A DNA stretch of 28,191 nucleotides from JBBAGE01 sp041655055 (GCA_041655055.1 JBBAGE010000011.1:1-28191), one strand, 5' to 3'; shown: positions 1 to 7,552, counted from the stretch's first letter. Program-made: numbers and translations. Notes: generated by a model not told the origin, from the sequence alone.

Positions 1-215
1 TCATCAATGCCGGTGGCGCCGGTGCCGATATAGCGCATCTGCGCGCGGCGATAGATCGGGTCGTGATCGGCCTGGAATTTCAGCGCATCCCAATCAAGCG
101 TGCGGGTTTCATAGCGCGCCACCCGGCTTTCGATCCATTCGCCAAGCGTTTTGCCTTCGGGAATCATGACATCATCGGGTTCAATCGACGGAAAGATTTT
201 CTTGGGAACCGACAT
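1..215 (-). CDS. Partial protein, N-terminal 71 residues only; possible cupin-type protein
   Basis: The reading frame opens at an ATG (213-215) behind a clear GAGAGGAGA ribosome site and continues off the left edge, so the C-terminal part is missing. The visible part starts MSVPKKIFPSIEPDD, is hydrophilic with no signal peptide or membrane segment, and contains RRAQMRYIGTGATG near its end. The RYIGTGATG stretch resembles the lead-in to the beta-barrel of a group of cupin proteins I recall from proteobacterial catabolic clusters, but no metal-binding His motif is in view, so the family is a guess. It lies 96 bases downstream of the ABC permease on the same strand and is probably the next gene of that transport operon, which would make it an enzyme acting on the imported compound. 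The coding call is firm; the product is not. Confidence 0.7.
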   Translation of the reverse strand, partial: MSVPKKIFPSIEPDDVMIPEGKTLGEWIESRVARYETRTLDWDALKFQADHDPIYRRAQMRYIGTGATGID

Positions 216-253
216 TTGAATCTCCTCTCGGTTTTGGACACAGGTGTCCTGGG

Positions 254-280
254 GGCGCGGCCAGAGGGGCCAGCCGCGCC
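254..280 (-). other. Intercistronic hairpin between permease and partial gene
   Basis: An 8-base perfect inverted repeat (GGCGCGGC at 254-261, GCCGCGCC at 273-280) with an 11-base loop lies between the permease stop and the next gene. There is no T-run after it on the minus strand. A second small palindrome, GGACAC-AG-GTGTCC, follows at 236-249. These look like RNA-stability or attenuation structures inside an operon rather than a full terminator. Confidence 0.4.
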
Positions 281-311
281 GGATTTCAGGGTCTTTGGGG
301 GGCGTGAACCG

Positions 312-1085
312 TCAGATCGCCTGACGATTCGCGCTTTCATGCCAGGGGATCAGGAATTTGCGTAGCGAACCGACCACGAAATAAAGCACAAAGCCGATCA
401 GCGCCAAAACGATCACCACGGCAAACAGCCCATCGACCTGCAATTGCTGCTGCTTGATCAGCGCCAGATAGCCCAGACCACGCGAACCCGCCATGAATTC
501 GGCCACAACCGCCCCGATAATCGCCAGCACGATCGCCATTTCCATACCCGTCAGGATATAGGGCATCGAACTGGGCAGGATCAGCTTGGTAAACCGGCGG
601 CTGCGCGAGGCGTTACCCACTTCGAACAATTCTACAAGGCCCCGGTCCACCGAGCGCGCGCCCAGATAGGTATTTGAAAACACGGGGAAAAACGCAAGCA
701 CCGCGGAAACGATGATCTTCGATTCCAGGCCAAAACCAAACCAGATGATGAACAACGGGATCAACGCCACTTTGGGCGTAACCTGCAGCGCGATCACAAA
801 GGGTTTGAACACCACGTCCAGCGTTTCGCTGCGCCCCAGCGCCATGCCGGTGGTCACACCAACAACAACGGCAATCGCAAAGCCGCCAACACATTCAAGC
901 AAGGTGATATAGAGATGATACCACACCTCGCCCGAGACAAACAGATTAACCAGCGCGGTGAACACATGTTCGGGCGGCGGCAACACCAGGCTTGAGACAT
1001 TCAACCCCGAGACATAGGCCTTCCAGAACACGAAAAACAGCGCAACAGCCGTGATTTGGACGATGATTCTGGATTGCTTAGTCAT
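312..1085 (-). CDS. ABC transporter permease, SsuC/TauC type
   Basis: A 257-residue integral membrane protein of the BPD_transp_1 family, which forms the inner-membrane channel of nitrate/sulfonate/taurine-type importers. A first hydrophobic helix lies at about residues 8-25, with further membrane segments to the C-terminus. The cytoplasmic EAA-type loop is visible at roughly residues 145-185 (GNASRSRRFTKLILPSSMP), the site that docks the ATPase. Length is normal for the family. The ATG overlaps the end of the ATPase gene by 8 bases, so the two are translationally coupled. Together with the ATPase and the binding protein upstream it makes a complete importer. The substrate cannot be read from the sequence; members of this family carry sulfonates, pyrimidine precursors, nitrate or aromatic acids. 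Confidence 0.92.
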   Translation of the reverse strand: MTKQSRIIVQITAVALFFVFWKAYVSGLNVSSLVLPPPEHVFTALVNLFVSGEVWYHLYITLLECVGGFAIAVVVGVTTGMALGRSETLDVVFKPFVIALQVTPKVALIPLFIIWFGFGLESKIIVSAVLAFFPVFSNTYLGARSVDRGLVELFEVGNASRSRRFTKLILPSSMPYILTGMEMAIVLAIIGAVVAEFMAGSRGLGYLALIKQQQLQVDGLFAVVIVLALIGFVLYFVVGSLRKFLIPWHESANRQAI

Positions 1086-1878
1086 CGCCGCCCTCTTTCA
1101 GCTTGGTGCGAATCTCGTTGATCAGCGCGTTATAATGGTCAGAACCCACAAGGCTGGCGCGCGGACGCGGCAGGTCGATGGGCACGACATGGGTGATCCG
1201 GCCCGGACGCGGCGACATGACGAAAACGCGGTCGGCCAGATGCACGGCCTCGGCGATCGAATGGGTGATCAGCAGCGCGGTGAAATTCTGTTTCAGCCAG
1301 ATTTCTTCGGTATCGGCGGTGATTTTTTCGCGCGTCAGCGCATCAAGCGCCCCAAAGGGTTCATCAAGCAACAACAGATCGGGTTCGGCAAACAGCGCCC
1401 GGGCCACCGAGGCGCGTTGGCGCATGCCACCCGACAATGCCGCCGGGCGCGATTTGGTGAACGATCCCAACCCGACCAGATTGGCCAGCTCTTTGGCGCG
1501 CGCGCGATCGGTGGGCTTGGCGCCGCCCTGCATCGTCACCGGCAGCATGATATTGTCGAGCACCGAATTCCACGGCAACAGGCGGTGTTCCTGAAACGCC
1601 ACCGAACTGCGCCCGGCGGTGCCGCCTTCCCATGTGATCGCGCCCGATGTGGGCCGGTCGAGATTGGACAAAAGCCGCAGCAGCGTCGATTTCCCGCAAC
1701 CCGACGGGCCGACGATGGCCACGAATTCGCCTTTGCCGATCGTCATGTCGATATCGTGCAGCGCATGAACGGCATCGGGGCCCGAGCCAAAGATCTTGTT
1801 GACCTTTTCAATGGTCACGATCGGCGCCTTTGGCGCCGATGCTTTTTCCGGGGGAAAGGCCCGCACTTCAGCCAGCAT
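1078..1878 (-). CDS. ABC transporter ATP-binding protein, SsuB/TauB type
   Basis: A 266-residue nucleotide-binding subunit that powers the importer. Motifs in order: Walker A GPSGCGKST, ABC signature LSGGMRQR, Walker B LLLLDEPFGALD, and H-loop THSIAEA. I chose the ATG at 1876-1878 (MLAEVRAFPPEKAS). The frame stays open about 70 codons further upstream, but that stretch is low-quality sequence lying inside the binding-protein gene. With this start the gene overlaps the binding-protein stop by 11 bases, as expected in a tight operon. The ATPase core begins near residue 20 (IVTIEKVNKIFG). All catalytic motifs are intact. Family: nitrate/sulfonate/bicarbonate importers. Confidence 0.93.
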   Translation of the reverse strand: MLAEVRAFPPEKASAPKAPIVTIEKVNKIFGSGPDAVHALHDIDMTIGKGEFVAIVGPSGCGKSTLLRLLSNLDRPTSGAITWEGGTAGRSSVAFQEHRLLPWNSVLDNIMLPVTMQGGAKPTDRARAKELANLVGLGSFTKSRPAALSGGMRQRASVARALFAEPDLLLLDEPFGALDALTREKITADTEEIWLKQNFTALLITHSIAEAVHLADRVFVMSPRPGRITHVVPIDLPRPRASLVGSDHYNALINEIRTKLKEGGDD

Positions 1879-2887
1879 GGATCTTGTCCCAGAATTCGTT
1901 GGTATAAAGCGGCCCGTCGAAATCGGTGGTGATCTGACCGGCTTCGCGCAGCAGACGCTCGCCCTCGGCCCATTGGTCGGGATCGTTGCGCAGCACGTTT
2001 TCGGCGCCATTTTCGGTCCAGAGCGCGATATTGCCCTGCAGATCGCTGATAGCGACCGGCAGATCATCGGCGCCAGGAATGTCAAAGGCGCTGGCCATGG
2101 ACTGGATCACCGGCGTCAGATCATCCTGATGCGCCAGAATATCCTGAATCGCGTTATAGGTGCCGCGAATAAAGGCGGCCAGTTCTTCGGGACGGTTGTT
2201 CACGTCTTCCTCAAGGGCGACATGGACCTGACCGGGGATACCATCGCGCAGCGGCACGATGGTGATCGGCAGCCCCTGCGCGCCCAACTGGGTCGCGGTG
2301 CTGACATTGCCAAAGAAACCATCCAGACGCCCGGCCTCGATCAGGCCAAATCCGGTGGGCGTATCGGCCACACGTTCGCGGCGCACATCCGCGGGGTTGA
2401 GCCCGTTGCGGCGCAGCATCAGATCCAGCGTCGCCTCCATCGAGCCGCCAAGCGAGGCCATGCCCACCGTCTTGCCGATGTAATCGGCCGGATCGACGAT
2501 CGGCTTCGTGTTGTCGGAAATGATGAAGAACGGCGACACTTGTGCAATCGTGGCAATCGCCAGCACAGGGGCCGCGGTTTCGGTACGCGCGACCATATAG
2601 TTGGCGCCCCCGGTGCGGGCCACATCAACCTGCTTGGCTGCCACCAACTGAATGGATTGCGACGCGCTGCGGCCGCCTTCGACATGCACATCCAGCCCTT
2701 CGGCGGCATAAAAGCCACCGCTTTGCGCATAGAGAATATCGGCAAACGCCAGCGTATATCCCTGCGGTGTCAAAAAGGTCATTCGGCCGTTGCCCTGCGC
2801 AAAGACGCGCCCGGCGCTCATCAGGCTGCCTGTCATTGCGGCGGCACTGGCGGCACCTGCCATCGAAAGGAATGTCCGGCGTTTCAT
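1868..2887 (-). CDS. ABC transporter substrate-binding protein, NMT1/THI5-like, Tat-exported
   Basis: A 339-residue periplasmic binding protein. The start at 2885-2887 (MKRRTFLSMAGAASAA) is preceded by GGGAGAAG and gives a twin-arginine signal with the RRTFLS core, followed by a hydrophobic Ala-rich stretch and cleavage probably near residue 30 (VFA-QG). The open frame extends 24 codons further upstream but those residues are not signal-like. The mature part begins MTFLTPQGYTLAFADILYAQ and has the typical SBP_bac/NMT1 pattern (FYAAEGLDVHVEGG, then QLVAAKQVDVARTGG). First gene of a leftward operon with the ATPase and permease. The Tat signal suggests folding before export. Ligand unknown. It is not close to the two sister binding proteins at 21198 and 25713. 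Confidence 0.9.
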   Translation of the reverse strand: MKRRTFLSMAGAASAAAMTGSLMSAGRVFAQGNGRMTFLTPQGYTLAFADILYAQSGGFYAAEGLDVHVEGGRSASQSIQLVAAKQVDVARTGGANYMVARTETAAPVLAIATIAQVSPFFIISDNTKPIVDPADYIGKTVGMASLGGSMEATLDLMLRRNGLNPADVRRERVADTPTGFGLIEAGRLDGFFGNVSTATQLGAQGLPITIVPLRDGIPGQVHVALEEDVNNRPEELAAFIRGTYNAIQDILAHQDDLTPVIQSMASAFDIPGADDLPVAISDLQGNIALWTENGAENVLRNDPDQWAEGERLLREAGQITTDFDGPLYTNEFWDKIHAG

Positions 2888-2905
2888 GTTTCTTCTCCCA
2901 TTACG

Positions 2906-2923
2906 TGTTTTGCTGACAAAACA
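2906..2923. promoter_or_regulatory. Perfect palindrome, candidate operator of the ABC operon
   Basis: TGTTTTG-CTGA-CAAAACA is a perfect 7+7 inverted repeat with a 4-base spacer, located between the predicted -10 of the promoter at 2941-2969 and the start codon of the binding protein. It would cover about +11 to +28 of the transcript, a normal place for repressor binding. A further GTTTTGCG-like copy lies at about 2935-2943. The nearest regulator is the IclR-family protein encoded just upstream, which is the obvious but unproven candidate to bind it. Confidence 0.5.
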
Positions 2924-2940
2924 TATCTTCCCTACGCAAA

Positions 2941-2969
2941 ACGTTAAAATCGGGAGCATCCCTTGTCAA
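2941..2969 (-). promoter_or_regulatory. Sigma70-type promoter of the ABC operon
   Basis: On the minus strand, TTGACA (2964-2969) is followed after 17 bases by TAACGT (2941-2946). The -35 is a perfect consensus, the spacing is optimal and the -10 is fair. It lies 54 bases upstream of the binding-protein start codon and directs transcription into the importer genes. Confidence 0.55.
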
Positions 2970-3059
2970 GCGACAGTTGCGCGCAGGCCACATCACGGTT
3001 TGGCACGCGCGGGCACACCCCGACGTATCAAGGCCTGAGGTAGAGCGGGAGGTGTTGGG

Positions 3060-3083
3060 GAAAAGGGCGCGCTAATGCGCGCC
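3060..3083 (-). terminator. Intrinsic terminator of the IclR gene
   Basis: GGCGCGC-TAAT-GCGCGCC (3066-3083) forms a 7-base-pair perfect stem with a 4-base loop that overlaps the IclR stop codon. Read on the minus strand, it is followed by CCCTTTTCCCC, which has only a short T-run. It probably separates the regulator transcript from the ABC operon, which has its own promoter downstream. Confidence 0.5.
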
Positions 3084-3926
3084 AAGGGCACGGTGGATGG
3101 TTTCAGCCGTATCCAGCACGGCTGCCACAACGGCTTCGGGGCTGGGGTCGGTTTGTTTCATCAGCCCGAATCCCACCACGGAAATTGCCGCAACGATGCG
3201 GTCGTGGCCATCGCGAATCGGCGCGGCCATCGTATCCAGCCCGCTTTCATAGATCGAATGGCCGATCACATAGCCGCGCGCCTGATCGTCGCGCAGTTGC
3301 TCTTCCAGCGCCTCGACCGACTGCGCTGTGGTGCGGGTAAAGGCCGGCAGGGCCGTGACATCGCCGAAAATCCGCATCAGATCGGCGCGGCCTGCATCCA
3401 TCAGCAGCGCCCGGCCCAGCGTCGTCGCATAGGCAGGCAGGCGCGCGCCGATCTGCACATTGCTGGAAAGCGCATTGGGGGCGGCAAAACGCATCAGATA
3501 GACGATTTCGGCCCCGTCGATGCGGGCCAGATGCACCGAACCATTGGTTTTTTCGCGCAGTTGGCGCAGCGGTTCTTCGGCCAGATCGACCACATCCATG
3601 GAATTGAACAGCGTATAGCCCAGATCAAGCACCCGCAGCCCCAGACCATAGCGATCATCGATCGGGCTGCGCACCAGAAACCCAAGGCTTTCAAGCGTAT
3701 AGACCAGCCGGAACGCCGCTGACCGCGGCAGGTCCAGAAGCCGCGCGATTTCCGACAGCGAAAGCCGCTGGCGGTCGCGGCGAAACAGCGTCAGGATCGT
3801 CAGCCCGCGATGCAGGCCCGGCACGATATAGCTGGCATTCGGGCTGCTGCCATCCGCGCGCGACAAGCCCAGCAAAGCGGTGTCCGCTGGCGCGGCCCCT
3901 GCCATCTTGTCTGCATCATCTGACAT
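3072..3926 (-). CDS. IclR-family transcriptional regulator
   Basis: A 284-residue regulator with an N-terminal winged helix-turn-helix at about residues 35-95 (LTILTLFRRDRQRLSLSEI, then LLDLPRSAAFRLVYTLESLG) and a C-terminal IclR effector domain (from about residue 105; GSVHLARIDGAEIVYLMRF, later LGRALLMDAG and the closing VAAISVVGFG region). I chose the ATG at 3924-3926 (MSDDADKMAG) because it gives a length near that of the family; an upstream ATG at 3980 would add 18 residues. IclR proteins bind small catabolites and control nearby catabolic or uptake genes. Here it sits between the importer operon downstream and the thiolase upstream, all on one strand, so either could be its target. The gap to the thiolase is 84 bases, so the two may share a transcript. 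Confidence 0.92.
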   Translation of the reverse strand: MSDDADKMAGAAPADTALLGLSRADGSSPNASYIVPGLHRGLTILTLFRRDRQRLSLSEIARLLDLPRSAAFRLVYTLESLGFLVRSPIDDRYGLGLRVLDLGYTLFNSMDVVDLAEEPLRQLREKTNGSVHLARIDGAEIVYLMRFAAPNALSSNVQIGARLPAYATTLGRALLMDAGRADLMRIFGDVTALPAFTRTTAQSVEALEEQLRDDQARGYVIGHSIYESGLDTMAAPIRDGHDRIVAAISVVGFGLMKQTDPSPEAVVAAVLDTAETIHRALGAH

Positions 3927-4010
3927 ATTGCCCACTTTCTCACCATTCCCGCCCGTAACCGAAATCAACCGCGCGACCATGGCCGCGCGATTGAAATATG
4001 CGAAAATCGC

Positions 4011-5198
4011 TTAGTCTTGCAGCGATTCCACGATCAGCGCGATACCCTGCCCGCCGCCGATGCACATGGTCGCAAGCCCGTAGCGGCCGCCGGTGCGCTG
4101 CAATTCATAGCACAGTTTCACCAAAATGATCGCGCCCGAGGCCCCGATCGGGTGACCCAGCGCCACAGCGCCGCCGTTGGGGTTAACCTTGTCGGCGGGC
4201 AGGCCAAGCTCGGCGCTCACGGCGCAGGCCTGTGCGGCAAAGGCTTCGTTCGATTCGATCACATCGAGATCGGCAACCGTCAGCCCCGCGCGCGCCAGCG
4301 CCTGTTGCGTCGCCGGCACCGGTCCAAGCCCCATCACATCGGGCGCAACCCCACCAAGGCCCGATGCCACGATCCGTGCCAGCGGCTTGACCCCGCGCGC
4401 CTTGGCCACGCCTTCTTCCATCAAAACCAGCGCGGCTGCGCCATCATTGATGCCCGAGGCATTGCCCGCCGTGACCGAACCATCCTTGGCAAAGGCCGGG
4501 CGCAGCTTCGCCATATCTTCCATGGTGACGCCGGTGCGCACATGTTCATCCGTGTCGAAAACCACCTCGTTGCGGCCCTTGCGCACATTCACCGGCAGAA
4601 TCTGCGAGGCAAAACGCCCCTCAGCGATCGCCTGGGCGGCGCGGCGGTGCGATTCAACGGCGAATTCATCCTGCGCGGTGCGGTCGATATTGCCGCGTTT
4701 CGCGACGTTTTCGGCGGTTACACCCATATGACCATTGCCAAACGGGTCGGTCAGCGCCCCCACCATCATATCAACGCCGGTGACATCGCCCATTTTCTGA
4801 CCGCTGCGCGATTGGGTCAGCAGATGGCCCGCGCGGCTCATGTTTTCGGCGCCGCCTGCCAGCGCGACATCGGCGCGGCCCAGTTCGATCTGTTCGGCGG
4901 CCGACACAACCGCCTGCAAGCCCGAGCCGCACAGCCGGTTCATCGTCAGCGCCGGGGCGGTATCGGGCACACCGGCGCGGATCGCGGCGACGCGCGAAAT
5001 ATACATGTCTTCGGCGGCAGTATGGATGACGTTGCCGAAAAAGCTCTGGCCGATATCGGCGGCATCAATGCCGGCGCGGGCAATCGCTTCGCGCGCGACC
5101 TGCGCCGCCAGTTCCGCCGGGGCAACGCCCGAAAGCGCGCCGCCAAAGCCGCCGATGGCGGTGCGCACACCCGATGCGATCACAACATTTCTGGTCAT
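4011..5198 (-). CDS. bktB: Beta-ketothiolase (acetyl-CoA C-acyltransferase), BktB-like
   Basis: A 395-residue thiolase that splits 3-ketoacyl-CoA with CoA, or runs in reverse to condense acyl-CoAs. The catalytic set is complete: nucleophile Cys90 in NRLCGSG, His349 in ALGHPIGASG and Cys379 in MCIGGGQG, matching the spacing of biosynthetic thiolases. The N-terminus (VASGVRTAIGGFGGALS-like) and the internal FGNVI and DMYISRVAA stretches resemble BktB of Cupriavidus, which accepts C4-C5 ketoacyl-CoA, more than PcaF or AtoB. It lies downstream of scoAB on the same strand but behind a terminator, so it has its own promoter in the 5199-5321 gap. Together with ScoAB it would turn acetoacetate or 3-ketovalerate into acetyl- and propionyl-CoA. 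Exact chain-length preference is inference. Confidence 0.93.
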   Translation of the reverse strand: MTRNVVIASGVRTAIGGFGGALSGVAPAELAAQVAREAIARAGIDAADIGQSFFGNVIHTAAEDMYISRVAAIRAGVPDTAPALTMNRLCGSGLQAVVSAAEQIELGRADVALAGGAENMSRAGHLLTQSRSGQKMGDVTGVDMMVGALTDPFGNGHMGVTAENVAKRGNIDRTAQDEFAVESHRRAAQAIAEGRFASQILPVNVRKGRNEVVFDTDEHVRTGVTMEDMAKLRPAFAKDGSVTAGNASGINDGAAALVLMEEGVAKARGVKPLARIVASGLGGVAPDVMGLGPVPATQQALARAGLTVADLDVIESNEAFAAQACAVSAELGLPADKVNPNGGAVALGHPIGASGAIILVKLCYELQRTGGRYGLATMCIGGGQGIALIVESLQD

Positions 5199-5321
5199 TT
5201 CCGTCTTCCTCTATCTGTTAAGCCTTTGCGCCTGCCAAACCTATCGGCCGGGAAATTGCAAGCTCTGCGGGCCAATTCCTGCGCCTATCGCCGCGCGGGT
5301 GCAAGGGCGATCGGCCAGAAA

Positions 5322-5357
5322 CAAAAACGCCCGGTCAATATTCACATTGACCGGGCG
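5322..5357 (-). terminator. Rho-independent terminator of scoAB
   Basis: CGCCCGGTCAAT (5328-5339) and ATTGACCGGGCG (5346-5357) form a 12-base-pair perfect stem with a 6-base loop. On the minus strand it is followed directly by TTTTTG. It starts 25 bases after the scoB stop codon, so it ends the scoAB transcript and isolates bktB. This is the clearest intrinsic terminator in the window. Confidence 0.88.
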
Positions 5358-5381
5358 CATGCAATCATGATGACCGCCGGG

Positions 5382-6017
5382 TTAATCGACGATCACAGCC
5401 TCGGTCGCGGCGCGCAGTTCGGCCTCGGAAATCCCGTCGGCCAGTTCGACGATCCGCAAACCGCCATCGACTACATCCAGCACGCCCAGATTGGTAATGA
5501 TCCGGTTCACCACCGATTTTCCCGTCAGCGGCAGGGTGCAGGCCCGCAAAACCTTGCTTTCGCCCGCTTTGTTGGTGTGATCCATCACCACCACCACGCG
5601 TTTCACGCCCGCCACCAGATCCATCGCGCCGCCCATACCCTTGACCAGCTTGCCCGGGATCATCCAGTTTGCCAGATCACCGTTTTCGGCAACCTCCATC
5701 GCGCCCAGAATGGCCATGGCGATCTTGCCGCCGCGAATCATCGCGAAGCTTTCGGCGCTGTCGAAATAGGCGGTCTGGGGCAGTTCGGTCACCGTTTGCT
5801 TGCCCGCGTTGATCAGATCGGGGTCTTCCTCGCCCTCATAGGGAAAGGGGCCGATGCCGAGCATGCCGTTTTCCGATTGCAGCGTCACATGCACGCCCTC
5901 GGGGATGTAATTGGCCACCAGCGTCGGAATCCCGATCCCGAGGTTCACATACCAGCCATCCTGCAATTCCTGTGCGGCGCGGGCCGCCATCTGGTTCCGA
6001 TCCCAACCGGCCATCAT
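5382..6017 (-). CDS. scoB: Succinyl-CoA:3-ketoacid CoA-transferase subunit B
   Basis: A 211-residue beta subunit of the ketone-body activating CoA-transferase, which moves CoA from succinyl-CoA to acetoacetate. The catalytic glutamate is Glu49 in the SENGMLGIGP motif, followed by the family stretch PYEGEEDPDLINAGKQTVT. The middle contains KLVKGMGGAMDLV and VVMDHTNKAGESK, both typical of ScoB rather than PcaJ. The start is ATG at 6015-6017, with a second ATG immediately after; AAGGAG lies just upstream. The start overlaps the scoA stop codon (ATGA), so both subunits are made in step. Cytosolic. Length is normal for the family. Confidence 0.93.
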   Translation of the reverse strand: MMAGWDRNQMAARAAQELQDGWYVNLGIGIPTLVANYIPEGVHVTLQSENGMLGIGPFPYEGEEDPDLINAGKQTVTELPQTAYFDSAESFAMIRGGKIAMAILGAMEVAENGDLANWMIPGKLVKGMGGAMDLVAGVKRVVVVMDHTNKAGESKVLRACTLPLTGKSVVNRIITNLGVLDVVDGGLRIVELADGISEAELRAATEAVIVD

Positions 6018-6727
6018 ACGGACTCCTTCTTGCGGGTGGTGCGCTGTTCGATGCGTTTTTCATGTTCGCCCTGAATCAGGCGGTGCACATAAATGCCGGG
6101 CAGATGGATCGCATCGGGATCGAGGCTGCCGGTCGGCACGATTTCTTCGACCTCGCAGATACAGACCCGCCCGCATTTCGCCGCTGGCACGTTGAAATTG
6201 CGCGCGGTCTTGCGGAAAATCACATTGCCGGTTTCGTCGGCCTTCCAGCCTTTGACAATGGCGATATCGGCAAAAATCCCGCGTTCAAGGATATAGGTCT
6301 CGCCATCGAAATCCTTGTGTTCCTTGCCCTCGGCGATCACGGTGCCCACGCCGGTTTTCGTATAAAAACCGGGGATACCGGCGCCGCCTGCGCGCATACG
6401 TTCGGCCAAAGTGCCCTGCGGGTTGAATTCCAGCTCCAGCTCGCCGCTCAGATATTGGCGCATGAATTCGGCGTTTTCGCCGACATAAGACGACATCATC
6501 TTGCGGATCTGGCGCGAATCCAGCAGCTTGCCCAGCCCGAAACCATCAACGCCGCAGTTATTGCTGGCCACCGTCAGATCCTTGGTGCCCGCGCGCAGCA
6601 GCGCATCGATCAGCAGTTCGGGAATACCTGAAAGCCCAAATCCCCCCGCCGCGATCAGCATTCCATCATGCAGCAGCCCCTCAAGCGCAAGATCGGCCGA
6701 GGGGTAAATTTTCTGAGATCCTGCCAT
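6014..6727 (-). CDS. scoA: Succinyl-CoA:3-ketoacid CoA-transferase subunit A
   Basis: A 237-residue alpha subunit that pairs with ScoB. Family hallmarks are GGFGLSGIPELLIDAL at about residues 32-47, the SNNCGVDGFGLGKLL segment, and GAGIPGFYTKTGVGT at about residue 119 onward. The C-terminal tail carries PGIYVHRLIQG, as in bacterial ScoA. First gene of a two-gene operon ending in the terminator at 5322-5357. The start has an AGG about 9 bases upstream, a weak ribosome site. It is divergently placed from a PAS-LuxR regulator, with a candidate operator between them, so control by that regulator is likely. Function: use of acetoacetate or related 3-ketoacids as carbon source. Confidence 0.93.
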   Translation of the reverse strand: MAGSQKIYPSADLALEGLLHDGMLIAAGGFGLSGIPELLIDALLRAGTKDLTVASNNCGVDGFGLGKLLDSRQIRKMMSSYVGENAEFMRQYLSGELELEFNPQGTLAERMRAGGAGIPGFYTKTGVGTVIAEGKEHKDFDGETYILERGIFADIAIVKGWKADETGNVIFRKTARNFNVPAAKCGRVCICEVEEIVPTGSLDPDAIHLPGIYVHRLIQGEHEKRIEQRTTRKKESV

Positions 6728-6773
6728 TCCATATACCTCATGTGGTTTCGTCTTGGGGCGCTTTTGCGCGCAT

Positions 6774-6795
6774 TTTACACTGTGTCACAGGTAAA
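6774..6795. promoter_or_regulatory. Near-perfect palindrome between scoA and the PAS-LuxR gene
   Basis: TTTAC-a-CTGTG-t-CACAG-GTAAA reads as a dyad centred on 6785, with both arms matching over 10 bases apart from one extra A in the left arm. It is 47 bases from the scoA start and about 45-65 from the regulator start, a natural place for an operator controlling both. LuxR-type dimers bind dyads of this size. Confidence 0.5.
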
Positions 6796-6809
6796 AGCCC
6801 TGCTATATC

Positions 6810-6821
6810 CGTAAAAATACG
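6810..6821. promoter_or_regulatory. Short dyad CGTA-AAAA-TACG before the PAS-LuxR gene
   Basis: A perfect 4+4 inverted repeat around an A4 spacer, about 18-29 bases upstream of the chosen start of the regulator gene. It could be a second, autoregulatory binding site, or part of the promoter. The arms are short, so chance occurrence is possible. Confidence 0.3.
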
Positions 6822-6839
6822 TAGATGATTAGGTATTTC

Positions 6840-7394
6840 ATGCCGCCGCGCGATTACGACAGCCTTGGATTTCAACATGCGCCCGATGCCACCCTGGTGC
6901 TGGCGGATCGGATGATCGTGCGCGCAAATCAGATGGTGACATCGGTGTTCGGCTGGTCGCCCCGCGCGATCGAGGGGCAGTCGATGCAGATCCTTTATCC
7001 CGGCCGCACCGATTTCGATCTGCTGGGCGCCCGCGCGCGCGAGGCATTGCAGCACCAACCCTATTATCGCGACGAACGTTTCATGCGCCGCAAGGATGGC
7101 CAGATCGTCTGGGTCGAGGGGCGCGGGCGCACGATGGATCAATCCGATCCCCACCGGCTGGCGATCTGGTCCTATCGCCTGCTTGAAGCCGGACAGGATG
7201 CAGGCCCCCTGACGCCCACGGAAAAACGCATCGCAGGCTATCTGGTAAATGGCTTCACCAGCAAGGAAATTGCCCAATCGCTTGCCTGTTCGCCCCGCAC
7301 GATCGAGGCCCACCGCGCCAACATGATCCGCAAATTCGGCGTGCGCAACAGCTTTGAACTGGTGCGCAAATTGCTCAATTCCGGGGCGGGCTAG
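6840..7394 (+). CDS. PAS domain and LuxR-type helix-turn-helix regulator
   Basis: A 184-residue regulator with an N-terminal PAS sensor at about residues 5-115 (PDATLVLADRMIVRANQMV, FGWSPRAIEGQSMQILYP, then RRKDGQIVWVEGRG) and a C-terminal GerE/LuxR helix-turn-helix at about residues 125-180 (LTPTEKRIAGYLVNG, SKEIAQSLACSPRTIEAHR, NMIRKFGVRN). No receiver domain is present, so it senses its ligand or redox cue directly through PAS. An ATG 15 bases further upstream (6825) is an alternative start; I prefer 6840 because an AGG sits 6 bases before it. It is divergent from scoAB and likely controls it. It is also the gene directly upstream of the autotransporter, 158 bases away on the same strand. 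The PAS ligand is unknown. Confidence 0.88.
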   Translation: MPPRDYDSLGFQHAPDATLVLADRMIVRANQMVTSVFGWSPRAIEGQSMQILYPGRTDFDLLGARAREALQHQPYYRDERFMRRKDGQIVWVEGRGRTMDQSDPHRLAIWSYRLLEAGQDAGPLTPTEKRIAGYLVNGFTSKEIAQSLACSPRTIEAHRANMIRKFGVRNSFELVRKLLNSGAG

Positions 7395-7424
7395 GCACCA
7401 ATTCCGCGCATTTTAGGGAAAGAA

Positions 7425-7448
7425 GCCCGCGCTGAGGGGGCGGTTTTT
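7425..7448 (+). terminator. Weak possible terminator after the PAS-LuxR gene
   Basis: A short GC stem (CCGC 7427-7430 with GCGG 7440-7443, or GCCC 7425-7428 with GGGC 7438-7441) precedes TTTTT at 7444-7448. The stem is only 4 base pairs in either folding, so termination would be leaky at best. The rest of the 7395-7552 gap shows no other clear structure; an AGAGGTG lies before the autotransporter start. Confidence 0.25.
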
Positions 7449-7552
7449 ACCCTTTGTTAGCGCCCGTTCCAGACACTGAACAACGGTCCGAATCATCGGG
7501 ATCGCTGATTTTTGACCCGTTCAAATGCGATAGTTGTAGAGGTGTATAATTC

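Noticed and set aside
4017..6074. A 685-codon open frame on the plus strand opposite the thiolase and scoB genes
   Set aside because: It is rich in Arg, His and Gln and has no domain signature. It is a mirror of GC-biased codons in real genes on the other strand, both of which carry complete catalytic motifs.
4011..6727. pcaIJF set for the beta-ketoadipate pathway
   Set aside because: The thiolase resembles BktB and the transferase subunits resemble ScoAB in their signature segments; no other pca gene is present, and a terminator splits the group.
7545..7550. TATAAT as the -10 of the autotransporter promoter
   Set aside because: It ends 2 bases before the start codon, and the only -35-like TTGACC (7512-7517) is 27 bases away, too far for sigma70.
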